Notes under the pieces: model-generated | Seen by the model: only the letters and a program-made list of their open reading frames with translations | What the model was told of the DNA's origin: nothing | The model's database searches: none | Made by a program: the position numbers and the translations under genes | DNA from: Clostridiaceae bacterium | Lineage (GTDB): Bacteria; Bacillota; Clostridia; Clostridiales; Clostridiaceae | Reading direction: 5' to 3' | NCBI GenBank assembly: GCA_029219285.1 | Contig: JAQXTC010000118.1 | Coordinates: 1-40,445, forward strand | Length of the DNA: 40,445 bases | Part shown: in pieces, positions 7,068 to 15,567 of the stretch | Layout of the letters: the number at the start of each line of letters is the position of its first letter | Position numbering within the stretch: the stretch's first letter is position 1

Positions 7068-8339
7068 ATGAGAAAAAAAGATGTTTTAGAACTTAAAAGA
7101 CGATTAAAAAAGAATAATTGTACATTTACAAAAATGAGCGGTTGTTATGTAAATGGTGAAAAAAACATTATCTTAAACTTTAATGAAACATTCTTAAACT
7201 TAGATGAAGACGAATTCTTTAAATACTTAGAAATCGCTAATAAAACTCTTTCTGGTACTATTGGAAATAACCTGTTAGAACTTGAATTTCCTCTAGAAGA
7301 TACTAGTGTTGGTGGAAAACAACATGATTTAATGGATCTTAAAAGAAGCGCTCTAAAAAATCCAGCTCTTTTAGATAAATTTTATCAATCAGTGATTGAT
7401 TGTTATGATTATGAAGGTAATTACTTAATACTTCTTTTCCATGATGCTTATGATGTAATGAGAAAAACAAGCGACAACAATAAATTAGATGAATCTGAAG
7501 AAGTTTATGAATATATTCTTTGTGCAATATGCCCTGTAACTCTTTCAAAACCAGGTCTTAGATACTTTGAAGATGACAATAGAATTGGAGCTAGAATTAG
7601 GGATTGGGTTGTAGAAATGCCTATGAATGGCTTCTTATTCCCAGCTTTTACTGATAGAAGCTCTGATGTTAACTCAATTTTATATTATACAAAAAATGCC
7701 AAAGACACTCATCCAGAACTTATGGAAGAAACTTTAGGATGTAGCTCAAAAAGAACTGCTACAGAACAAAAAGAATCCTTCACTAATATAGTAAAAAATG
7801 CTGCTGGGGGAGATGATGAAAAATCTGATCGACTTTTCATGGAGATTCAAGAAAATCTGAATAACATGATTGATGAACATATTGAAATGGGTGGTAGTCA
7901 AGAAGAACCTATAACATTAACTAATACTGCAATTTCAGATTTACTTGTTGAAAGTGGTGTTCCTGATGAAATAACAGAAAAAATCGAAAAATCTTACACT
8001 GAAGAATTTGGTGATACACCTCCTGCAGTAGAACACTTAATTGATAAAAAAGCTCTTACTGCTAATGAACAAAGAAAAAGGGAATTAAGACTTGAAAAAC
8101 AAGTTGAAATATTACAAAACAAGCTTGAAAGAACTCAACAAGCTGCAGCTGATATTGATACTACTTCTAATATTGAAGAAGATAATAATAGCAATGAAAA
8201 TTATGATGTTGTTCTTCATGTAAAGCCAGAAAAAGTTCAACAAATAAAATCTGAAATTATCGATGGTAAGAAGTGTATTATAATTCCTATGGAAGATAAT
8301 GAACAAGCAAATGTAAATGGTGTAGATACTGCACTTTAA
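7068..8339 (+). CDS. DUF4317 domain-containing protein
   Basis: Soluble protein of 423 residues spanning a full DUF4317, a family frequent in Clostridia and of unknown function. Family-typical segments include 'MRKKDVLELKRRLKK', 'GCYVNGEKN', 'LLFHDAYDV', 'EYILCAICPVTLSKPGLRYF' and 'IRDWVVEMPMNGFLFPAFTDRSSDVNSILYYTKN'. The C-terminal third is highly charged with a predicted coiled coil ('ANEQRKRELRLEKQVEILQNKLERTQQ'). I placed the start at the ATG at 7068 because GAGAGG lies 8 nt before it; the upstream ATG at 7053 overlaps that site. Monocistronic, with its own promoter and terminator. Confidence 0.88.
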   Translation: MRKKDVLELKRRLKKNNCTFTKMSGCYVNGEKNIILNFNETFLNLDEDEFFKYLEIANKTLSGTIGNNLLELEFPLEDTSVGGKQHDLMDLKRSALKNPALLDKFYQSVIDCYDYEGNYLILLFHDAYDVMRKTSDNNKLDESEEVYEYILCAICPVTLSKPGLRYFEDDNRIGARIRDWVVEMPMNGFLFPAFTDRSSDVNSILYYTKNAKDTHPELMEETLGCSSKRTATEQKESFTNIVKNAAGGDDEKSDRLFMEIQENLNNMIDEHIEMGGSQEEPITLTNTAISDLLVESGVPDEITEKIEKSYTEEFGDTPPAVEHLIDKKALTANEQRKRELRLEKQVEILQNKLERTQQAAADIDTTSNIEEDNNSNENYDVVLHVKPEKVQQIKSEIIDGKKCIIIPMEDNEQANVNGVDTAL

Positions 8340-8340
8340 C

Positions 8341-8384
8341 AAAAAACTCCTACAGAATTTTATCCTTATCTGTAGGAGTTTTTA
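8341..8384 (+). terminator. Terminator of the DUF4317 gene
   Basis: AAAAACTCCTACAGA pairs with TCTGTAGGAGTTTTT around a 12-nt loop and begins right after the stop codon. Symmetric A/T tails mean it may also serve the convergent gene at 8409. Confidence 0.9.
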
Positions 8385-8408
8385 TTGTGCTATTTATAAT
8401 ATATATTC

Positions 8409-9359
8409 TTATATTTCTCTAGTATATATCCAATCCTTATTTAAAAAATCTCTTGCCTTAACAATAACTTTATTTCCTTTGACCTCTACATATATACCAT
8501 TACTAAATGAATCATCAGAACTGTATCCATATTTATTACTTTTATCTCTAACAAAATTAGCATTAACTGACCCAGTACTTACTGTTACTGGTTTAAAGCT
8601 TTTATCATTTTCTTCATCTGGTTTTATATGATTATGAGAAGAAAATAATACAACCTCAGGATATTGGCATAATATCTTTTCAATTTCTTTACTTCTATTT
8701 GTACTATAAACATTGAGTTCGAAGAATTTCCCATTTATAGGTTGATGTAGAAATATAAATATTGGTTTTCCCTTTTCATATTTTTCTTCAATTTTACTTT
8801 TTAACCAATTTATTTGTTCATCAGAAATGCATGCACCAGTATTGTTAAGTTCACTAACTTTATTACTATCTGATCCAAGAGAAATAAAATGATATCCTTT
8901 TACCCATTCATCATGATATATCTTATCGTAACCAGAAAAATTCAAATACTTATTCTGTCTATCCTTAAGATCTTGCTCCGTACATGTATCTGCATCATAA
9001 TTGTAATATTCATGATTACCCATGTTTTTTATAATCTTATTTGGTAATTTACTTGAATTTTTCTCTAAAACCTTTGCTATATTTTCATATTGCTCATCTA
9101 TCCCTTGATCAACTGTATCACCATTTAAAATCATGGCATCCATTTGACAATTTATTTTATGTAAATCCTTAATCGCCTTTGTTAATCTTTCATCATTATT
9201 ATGAATATCTGATAATACGGAAAAAGATAGATCAGCATCTGAAATATTCCCTTGATTTAAATCTTCATCTTTTAGCAAATCAAAAGGCTCAAATTTATCA
9301 ATAATCACTATAGACACTAACAATGCTATTGATATTATAATCGTCAACTTCTTTTTCAT
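8409..9359 (-). CDS. Membrane-anchored metallophosphoesterase (calcineurin-like)
   Basis: Predicted binuclear-metal phosphoesterase of 316 residues. A basic start plus hydrophobic segment (about residues 4-20) looks like a signal anchor, placing the catalytic domain outside the cell. Metal-binding motifs appear in order: 'SVLSDIHNND' (DxH), 'NGDTVD' (GD), 'GNHEYY' (GNHE), 'FLHQPI' and 'SSHNHIKP' (GHxH-like, with Ser in place of Gly). The ATG at 9357-9359 follows GGAAGGAG; the longer ORF begins at an upstream TTG without its own ribosome binding site. The substrate is unknown. An inverted repeat TTCAACTT/AAGTTGAA (9380-9387, 9425-9432) lies just upstream. Confidence 0.85.
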   Translation of the reverse strand: MKKKLTIIISIALLVSIVIIDKFEPFDLLKDEDLNQGNISDADLSFSVLSDIHNNDERLTKAIKDLHKINCQMDAMILNGDTVDQGIDEQYENIAKVLEKNSSKLPNKIIKNMGNHEYYNYDADTCTEQDLKDRQNKYLNFSGYDKIYHDEWVKGYHFISLGSDSNKVSELNNTGACISDEQINWLKSKIEEKYEKGKPIFIFLHQPINGKFFELNVYSTNRSKEIEKILCQYPEVVLFSSHNHIKPDEENDKSFKPVTVSTGSVNANFVRDKSNKYGYSSDDSFSNGIYVEVKGNKVIVKARDFLNKDWIYTREI

Positions 9360-9524
9360 AATCAATCTCCTTCCACCAGTTCAACTTATTGTGCCATCTG
9401 AACCCCATTAAGTCCAAATCCAACAAGTTGAATTGTTAACATTAATTCCATTGTATTTTAAATTATAACATAAAAAAATACACGATATCTAACCGCATAT
9501 TTTTTTACATTTTCATTATAAAAA

Positions 9525-10562
9525 TTATGGTGTTTTAGTTGCTTTATTATTTTCATTATCATTATTACCGTTTGTTTCTTCAGAATTATTACCTATATTC
9601 TTTGAATCTAAAGGCTTATTTGATTTAGTACCATCACCATCATTATTATCTTTTTTGGGGTCTTCTATGCTTTTTTTTGTATCATCACCAATAGAATTCT
9701 TTTCATTTTCTTTTTCTTCAGATTTATTGTTGTTTACATTATTTTCTACACTGCTATTGTTATTGATTGAATCCTTATTATCTTTATTATTTGATTTATT
9801 AGAATCTAAATTATTATTTTTACTGGAATTAGTTTTTTCATTTATAGTAGTCGTCTCTTTATTTGTTGTGCTTCCTTTTTGATTATTGTTGGCCTCATTA
9901 TTTAAATTATTTATTTTATTTTCATTACTTGTTACTTCTGGTGAGGATGTAGCATTATCCTTAACAAAATATTCGCCAGCCATAATTCCACATAAAGATA
10001 AAACCAATACAGATACTATAGAAATTATTAACTTTTTGTTTCTAAAAAGTCCTTTATATCCACCGTTCACTTCCTTATTATTTTCATTGCTGTTTTTATA
10101 ATCATTTATACTTGATTGTATTCCATCTGATGAATCTATTCTCTTAAAATTTTCTGGTGATCTTAATGTTATAATAGGTCTACACTTTTTCTTTGGTAAA
10201 CTTTCCAAATATAATTTCACTGAGAATTTATCATTTTTACTTAAAAAAGGTATGCTTACATCATAAACATAATTTTTGCTTACAAGATCATATTTTAAGC
10301 CACTTGTTATTTTAGCATCATCAATTTTCAAATTGTCACAGTAAGCTTTTAAATTAATATTTAAGTCATGAATTGTTTTTTTAGACTTGTTCATAATAGT
10401 TAGAGTATATACTTTTATTCTTTTGTTATTAAGTTTTATATTCCTGCCTCTAGTAATATCACATAAAATTCTCGGAGCATAGTTCTTATAGTAATCTAAC
10501 AGCACCCCTGATATAAATGATATTGTTATAGTAATAATTGCAGTTTTAATAATACTTAACAT
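9525..10562 (-). CDS. Two-TM protein with long Asn/Ser/Lys-rich extracellular tail, unknown function
   Basis: I do not recognise this 345-residue protein. A hydrophobic segment (residues 4-22) is followed by a domain of about 130 residues with beta-rich character ('KVYTLTIMNKSKKTIHDLNINLKAY...') resembling an Ig-like or vWF-type protein-protein module. A second TM segment (about 177-197) comes next, and then a tail of about 145 residues of low complexity, dominated by Asn, Ser, Lys, Glu, Asp and Thr. No sorting motif is visible at the C terminus. The ATG at 10562 has GGGAG 9 nt upstream; a GTG two codons earlier is less likely. Low-complexity tails of this type occur in clostridial surface proteins, but the role is unknown. 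Confidence 0.7.
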   Translation of the reverse strand: MLSIIKTAIITITISFISGVLLDYYKNYAPRILCDITRGRNIKLNNKRIKVYTLTIMNKSKKTIHDLNINLKAYCDNLKIDDAKITSGLKYDLVSKNYVYDVSIPFLSKNDKFSVKLYLESLPKKKCRPIITLRSPENFKRIDSSDGIQSSINDYKNSNENNKEVNGGYKGLFRNKKLIISIVSVLVLSLCGIMAGEYFVKDNATSSPEVTSNENKINNLNNEANNNQKGSTTNKETTTINEKTNSSKNNNLDSNKSNNKDNKDSINNNSSVENNVNNNKSEEKENEKNSIGDDTKKSIEDPKKDNNDGDGTKSNKPLDSKNIGNNSEETNGNNDNENNKATKTP

Positions 10563-10653
10563 ACACACCTACTCCCTATTTACATTTATTTCCAATTAAT
10601 TATAAAGCATGTCTTTTTTAAAGTCAAATATATAAAATCCTAAATTAAAATAA

Positions 10654-10685
10654 TCCACAAAGCTTTTTGATTATAGCTTCGTGGA
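10654..10685. terminator. Hairpin between the two-TM gene and sulP
   Basis: TCCACAAAGCT pairs with AGCTTCGTGGA with one mismatch. AT-rich flanks follow on both sides. It may be a second terminator behind sulP. Confidence 0.5.
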
Positions 10686-10701
10686 CTTTATAAATAAAAA
10701 T

Positions 10702-10739
10702 AAATTCTGTATCAGTAAATTTATCTGACACAGAATTTA
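10702..10739 (-). terminator. Terminator of sulP
   Basis: AAATTCTGT-G-TCAG pairs with CTGA-T-ACAGAATTT, followed by ATTTTTATTT on the minus strand. It begins a few nt after the stop codon at 10745. Confidence 0.75.
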
Positions 10740-10744
10740 TTTAT

Positions 10745-12913
10745 CTAATGAATCCAGCCTTTTATTCTTTCTGCTATTTCTGGTTTTGTTTCCTTTAGTA
10801 TTTCATATTGTTTTTTTCTATGTTCCATTATATAGTCATGTAATTTGGGATTATCACGTTTTAATAGCTTTTCATAATTTTCTCTTTTTTCTATGTACTT
10901 ATCATAATACACTCTATTTTCTTTGCGCATTTTTTCTTCAAGTCTTATTCTATGTTCCATGATATTTGCTTCTACCGCATCTACTGGTTGGCCAAGCCTT
11001 GAAGCTATTTCATTTAAATGTCTTTCTAGATGTTCTAAAAGTTTATCTTGATCATAAATTTCTAGATGTCTCCATGCTTTTGTTTTCCAATCAATATCTG
11101 CTTCTGGTGTAAACGCCTCTGTAAATCTAGTTATATTTTTTATAATTTCTTCAGCATGCTTTTCCATTTGTTCCTCAGCATCATCTCCAAAAGCCCACTC
11201 AAATTCCTCAAGAATTTCTTCTTGTATCATAAGAGGTCTTAACTTCACTGTCCTATGAATTTGCCCCTCGATAGGATATGGCTGAATCATTCCTACATCA
11301 CGAAGAGCTGATTCTATAGTCCTACGAACAACTCCTTCTTCAACAAGGTGACCAAGTTCAAGTCTTCTCATTTCATCATTTAATTCACCGATGTGTTCTG
11401 TTATATAAAACTTGATTCCTCTATCTGTAAACTTTTTATTAATAACCTCTAATCTTTCTGCAGCCGTTGTATCAATACTAGCTATTCCACCTGCATCAAC
11501 TATAACTATCTTAGTATCTTCATTAATCTGCTCTTCAATATCATCTTGAAAAGTATTAATATTTGCAAAAAACAAACTTCCACTAAATCTATATATAACA
11601 GTACCACTTATTTCTTTAGCATCTCGATTTCTATTTAAATCATAAAACCCTTCTTTACCAGGAATTACTCCTAAAAAACTTCTTGGTGGAACTGCTGACT
11701 TCAATACCATTGCTGCAAAAGATAAAATTAATCCTACTACAACACCATATATTGTTCCTAGTACTATTACTGATACAAATGCTCCCATAAATATAAAGAA
11801 TTCAGTTTTATCAATTTTATATAGCTTTTTTGCTACATCTATTTCTAAAACTCCAATTAATGCTGATATAACTATTGCAGTTAATATAGGTACTGGAAGA
11901 TATCCAATAAATCCTGTTGCAAACAATAATACAATAGCCATAACTATTGATGCTGTTACTGAAACAACTTTTGTCTTAGCTCCATATTGTTCACTCATAA
12001 CAGTTCTAGATACACTTCCATTTACCGGACAACATCCAGTAAGTCCAGCGGCCAAATTAGCCATTGAAAATGCAATAATTTCTCGATTTTCTTTTATCTT
12101 ATAATTATTTTTTATTGCAAAACTTGAATCTGCTAATAAAGATTCAGCTAATATTACTACTGCTATTGGTAGACTCAACATAAATCCATCTTTAAAATGA
12201 ATTAATGAAAGATTAGGTATCACAAATCTTGGTAGCCCGCCTTCAACTTGTTCAAGTAATGTAACACCATATTCCTCTAACGGAAATACTATGGTCATTA
12301 TTGCTCCTAAAATCATCACAACTAAACTCATTGGAAATTTAGGTGTATATCTTTTACTTATTGAAATAATGAGAAGAGCCCCTAATCCTAATAATAATGA
12401 CAACCAGTTTATATGTGCAGAAGCTTTGATTATTAGTTCTACTAATTCAAATAACTCTCCATGACCAGATGGTGATCCTAAAAGTTTGGGAACTTGCATT
12501 AATATGATTGTTGCTCCAATACCAGTAATGAACCCTCCCATAACAGGTGTTGAAATATAATTTATAAATCTTCCAGCTCTAAAAAAATAAAATATAATCA
12601 ACCAAATTGTTGTATATAACGTTAAAACAGGTATTATTTCTAAAGCTTCTTGACTGCCTGATTCTATTCCTAAAGTTACTAAAACACCTCCAATTAATGC
12701 TGCTGGTGCTGCATCAACACCAAAAATAAATTGTGGTGATGATGATATTAAAGAAAAAACTAAAATGGGTAGCACTGATCCATACAATCCATATACGGCA
12801 GGTAATCCTGATATTTGTGCATACCCCATTCCAATTGGGATCGATATAGCCGCAATTATTATCCCGACAAAAATCTCTCTAAATAGTTTTCTCATATCTT
12901 TTCCTTCTCTCAT
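10745..12913 (-). CDS. SulP-family anion transporter with STAS domain and long C-terminal extension
   Basis: Membrane transporter of 722 residues. The N-terminal part (about 1-405) is a SulP/SLC26 transport domain with 10 or more hydrophobic helices and typical motifs ('GIIIAAISIPIGMGYAQISGLPAVYGLYGSVLP', 'NLAAGLTGCCPVNGSVSRT'). A STAS domain follows (about 437-537: 'TVIYRFSGSLFFANINTF...VDAGGIASIDTTAAERL'). After it comes an unusual, strongly charged helical tail of about 185 residues with no motif I recognise. The likely substrate is sulfate, bicarbonate or another small anion. GGAGG lies 6 nt before the chosen ATG; a second ATG at 12895 also has a good site. The gene is monocistronic with its own terminator. 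Confidence 0.88.
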   Translation of the reverse strand: MREGKDMRKLFREIFVGIIIAAISIPIGMGYAQISGLPAVYGLYGSVLPILVFSLISSSPQFIFGVDAAPAALIGGVLVTLGIESGSQEALEIIPVLTLYTTIWLIIFYFFRAGRFINYISTPVMGGFITGIGATIILMQVPKLLGSPSGHGELFELVELIIKASAHINWLSLLLGLGALLIISISKRYTPKFPMSLVVMILGAIMTIVFPLEEYGVTLLEQVEGGLPRFVIPNLSLIHFKDGFMLSLPIAVVILAESLLADSSFAIKNNYKIKENREIIAFSMANLAAGLTGCCPVNGSVSRTVMSEQYGAKTKVVSVTASIVMAIVLLFATGFIGYLPVPILTAIVISALIGVLEIDVAKKLYKIDKTEFFIFMGAFVSVIVLGTIYGVVVGLILSFAAMVLKSAVPPRSFLGVIPGKEGFYDLNRNRDAKEISGTVIYRFSGSLFFANINTFQDDIEEQINEDTKIVIVDAGGIASIDTTAAERLEVINKKFTDRGIKFYITEHIGELNDEMRRLELGHLVEEGVVRRTIESALRDVGMIQPYPIEGQIHRTVKLRPLMIQEEILEEFEWAFGDDAEEQMEKHAEEIIKNITRFTEAFTPEADIDWKTKAWRHLEIYDQDKLLEHLERHLNEIASRLGQPVDAVEANIMEHRIRLEEKMRKENRVYYDKYIEKRENYEKLLKRDNPKLHDYIMEHRKKQYEILKETKPEIAERIKGWIH

Positions 12914-13022
12914 TCCCTTCCTCCCTTTATTAATGATTTTTATATCATATCATATAATAAAGTCCTGTCAAACCAATGTTTCCCTATTTTCCTGATTTTA
13001 TACTTTATTAGATAAAAAAATA

Positions 13023-13056
13023 AAGTGAAGATTCAGAACCTGTGAATCCTCACCTT
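13023..13056 (-). terminator. Terminator of the alpha-glucoside operon
   Basis: AAGGTGAGGATTCA pairs with TGAATCTTCACTT around a short loop and is followed by a T run on the minus strand. It begins about 27 nt after the stop codon of the gene at 13083. Confidence 0.8.
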
Positions 13057-13082
13057 ATATCTATATTATTTATTAATTTCTC

Positions 13083-13874
13083 TTAAATATTCAAATAAAC
13101 TTCTACACCATAATGATCTGATATTATATCCTTATTTTTTTGGTTAAATATAACTTTAGAACTTTCAACATTAATTGATTTATTTGTAAGAATTAAATCC
13201 AATCTTAAATTTTCTCTATTCTTATCCCATCCATCAATCTTTCCTTTTACCGTAGACCCTTCATCTTTATTTAATGCAATTTCATATGTATCAATCCAGC
13301 CTGATTCTTTAATAAAATCATATCCTTCATTTCTTACATTAGCATTATTATTAAAGTCCCCTAATAAAAATGTTCTTTTATTGCTATCTACTTTTTTATT
13401 AAGTTTTTCAACTTGCAATTTGAAAGGTTCTTCCTCATCATTCCACCAGCCAAGATGACAACTAATAAAGTCTAGTTCTTCACCTTTATAATCAATTGAT
13501 GCTTTAACTACTTTTCTTGATTTCCAATTATCTGTAGTTTCATCTCTACTTACATAAAAACTATCTTTATGTGTTATTTTGTGTTTAGAAAGAATACATA
13601 AACCTTCTTCATAAATATCATAACCAATATGCGAAAAATCCCAAACTGAATCAAAATTCCAATCACATATTTTTTTTAGTTCTTTCTTTAATAGCAACAT
13701 ATAATTATCTGCTCTTAATTTTCCTTCACATAACTTACTATCAATGTGTTGACTTACTTCTTGAAGAGCTATTACATCATAATTGTTTTCTATAATTACC
13801 TTTGCAAGATATTTAATTTTATCAATTTGATTACTTTCCTGCCAAGAATGACAGTTTAAAGTTAATAACTTCAT
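13083..13874 (-). CDS. Endonuclease/exonuclease/phosphatase (EEP) family hydrolase
   Basis: Cytosolic EEP-fold metal-dependent hydrolase of 263 residues. Key residues are visible: Asn8 of 'TLNCHSW', Glu39 of 'VIALQEVSQ', 'SCHLGWW', 'LLGDFNNNANV' (Asp/Asn pair) and the catalytic 'ISDHYGVEV' (SDHxG) near the C terminus. The family acts on nucleic acids, sphingomyelin or inositol and sugar phosphates. The position here, 1 nt after the PTS gene, points to a role on a phosphorylated carbohydrate or a housekeeping role tied to sugar uptake, but the substrate is not shown by sequence. It is the last gene of the three-gene operon, and GGAG sits inside the end of the PTS gene. Confidence 0.85.
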   Translation of the reverse strand: MKLLTLNCHSWQESNQIDKIKYLAKVIIENNYDVIALQEVSQHIDSKLCEGKLRADNYMLLLKKELKKICDWNFDSVWDFSHIGYDIYEEGLCILSKHKITHKDSFYVSRDETTDNWKSRKVVKASIDYKGEELDFISCHLGWWNDEEEPFKLQVEKLNKKVDSNKRTFLLGDFNNNANVRNEGYDFIKESGWIDTYEIALNKDEGSTVKGKIDGWDKNRENLRLDLILTNKSINVESSKVIFNQKNKDIISDHYGVEVYLNI

Positions 13875-13875
13875 T

Positions 13876-15543
13876 TTATACTCCTAGTGCATCTTGAACA
13901 TTAGATTTTATTATATCTGCTTTTGGCCCATAAATAGCTTGGACACCGTTATCTTTTATAATAAGTCCTAATGCTCCAGTTTGTTGTTTCCATTCATCCT
14001 GTTTTCCAACTATTCCTGTATCTTTTACAGTTACTCTAAGTCTTGTCATACAGGCATCTACATCTACTATATTACTACTTCCACCTAAAAGTCTAATTAT
14101 TTCAGAAACTTGTTCATCATTAACTGCTTTTGACGACTTGTTAGATTTTGCTGATTCTTCACTTTCATCATCTAAATAATTTCCATTACGCCCTGGAGTA
14201 GCTATGTTTAACTTTTTAATTAGTAAGCTGAAAGTACCATAATTTACTCCAAATAAAATTCCACCAGCAAATACAAAGTTAATTATGTCTCTGCCAATTC
14301 CAGCGTTTAACATCATTGGAATACGTGTTAATAATTCTATAAATCCAAATGCATGTATTCTTAAGCTTATAAAATCAGCTAATGCAAAACTGATTCCTGT
14401 AAGAACACAGTGAATACCGTATAAAAGTGGTGATATGAACATAAACATAAATTCAATTGGTTCTGATACCCCTGTTAAAAATACTGCTAATCCTGCTGAT
14501 AAGAACATTGATCCATACTTTTTCTTTTTATCCTTATCTACATTTTTATACATTGCAAAAGCTATACCAATAAGTGAGAATGTTGATGCGAAAACTTGTC
14601 CCACTTTAAAACGTGCTGGAGTTACATTTGTTAATAAATCATTATATGCAGTCATATCTCCTGATGATTTTAAATTAACTAAATCTGTAATCCATGCAAG
14701 CCATAATGGATCTTGTCCTGCTACAACTTGACCAGCTGCCGACCCAGTAAGTACAGTATAAACTCCACCTAATTCTGTATAATTCATTGGAACCGTTAAC
14801 ATGTGATGTAAACCAAAAGGCAATAATAATCTTTCTAATGTTCCATAAACAAATGGTGCTAGTACTGGTGCTGTATCTTGAGAACTTGCAATCCAATCAC
14901 CAAAATCATTTAATGCACCTTGAATAAAAGGCCATACTATTGAGAATATAAGTCCTGTAACTACTGATCCTAAAATAACTACAAAAGGTACAAAACGTTT
15001 ACCATTAAAGAATGCAAGTGCTGATGGTAACTTATCAAAATTATAATACTTGTTATATAGATAAGCTCCTAAAAATCCTGAAACTATTCCAACAAAAACT
15101 CCCATATTTAAGGCTGCTGAACCCAATACAGATGTAAAATATTTAGATACAATCATTTCTCTTCCCAAAAGACTTGTAACAGTTGCAGTACTATCAGCTA
15201 ACATACTTTCTGTTACTCCAAAAATAGCTCCTGTAATACGATTGATTAATATAAAAGCTAAAAGAGCTGCAAAAGCACCACCTGCACGTTCTTTAGCCCA
15301 TGATCCACCAATGGCTACAGCAAATAAAATATGTAAATTTCCAATAATAGCCCACCCTATGTTATCCATTATTGTAGCTATTGATTGAATAATCTGTGCA
15401 TCAAAATTCATTGACAGTAACTTTCCAATAGAAATCATAAGCCCTGCTGCTGGCATAACAGCAATTACAACTAAAAGTGCCTTTCCAAACTTTTGCCAAA
15501 AATCAAATGAAAATATTTTACTTCTCTTTTTCTTTGAATCCAT
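13876..15543 (-). CDS. Alpha-glucoside (maltose-type) PTS permease, EIICB
   Basis: Phosphotransferase membrane permease of 555 residues. The EIIC domain (about 15-440) has many hydrophobic helices and the glucose-superfamily motifs 'LLVVIAVMPAAGLMISIG', 'GLHHMLTVPMNYTELGG' and 'GVSEPIEFMFMFISPLLYG'. A Ser/Lys linker leads to an EIIB domain with phospho-Cys498 in 'DVDACMTRLRVTVKD'. There is no EIIA domain, so phosphate must come from a separate glucose-type EIIA. Together with the upstream GH13 enzyme this suggests uptake of maltose or a related alpha-glucoside. The gene starts 24 nt after the glucosidase gene, behind GGGGGA. Assignment to maltose rather than another alpha-glucoside is inference. 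Confidence 0.88.
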   Translation of the reverse strand: MDSKKKRSKIFSFDFWQKFGKALLVVIAVMPAAGLMISIGKLLSMNFDAQIIQSIATIMDNIGWAIIGNLHILFAVAIGGSWAKERAGGAFAALLAFILINRITGAIFGVTESMLADSTATVTSLLGREMIVSKYFTSVLGSAALNMGVFVGIVSGFLGAYLYNKYYNFDKLPSALAFFNGKRFVPFVVILGSVVTGLIFSIVWPFIQGALNDFGDWIASSQDTAPVLAPFVYGTLERLLLPFGLHHMLTVPMNYTELGGVYTVLTGSAAGQVVAGQDPLWLAWITDLVNLKSSGDMTAYNDLLTNVTPARFKVGQVFASTFSLIGIAFAMYKNVDKDKKKKYGSMFLSAGLAVFLTGVSEPIEFMFMFISPLLYGIHCVLTGISFALADFISLRIHAFGFIELLTRIPMMLNAGIGRDIINFVFAGGILFGVNYGTFSLLIKKLNIATPGRNGNYLDDESEESAKSNKSSKAVNDEQVSEIIRLLGGSSNIVDVDACMTRLRVTVKDTGIVGKQDEWKQQTGALGLIIKDNGVQAIYGPKADIIKSNVQDALGV

Positions 15544-15567
15544 TGTTTATTCCCCCTAAGTTTTATC

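Noticed and set aside
9655..10101. Plus-strand Leu/Phe/Ser-rich ORFs opposite the two-TM gene
   Set aside because: They are the antisense reading of the Asn/Ser/Lys repeats, have no ribosome binding sites and mirror low-complexity codons.
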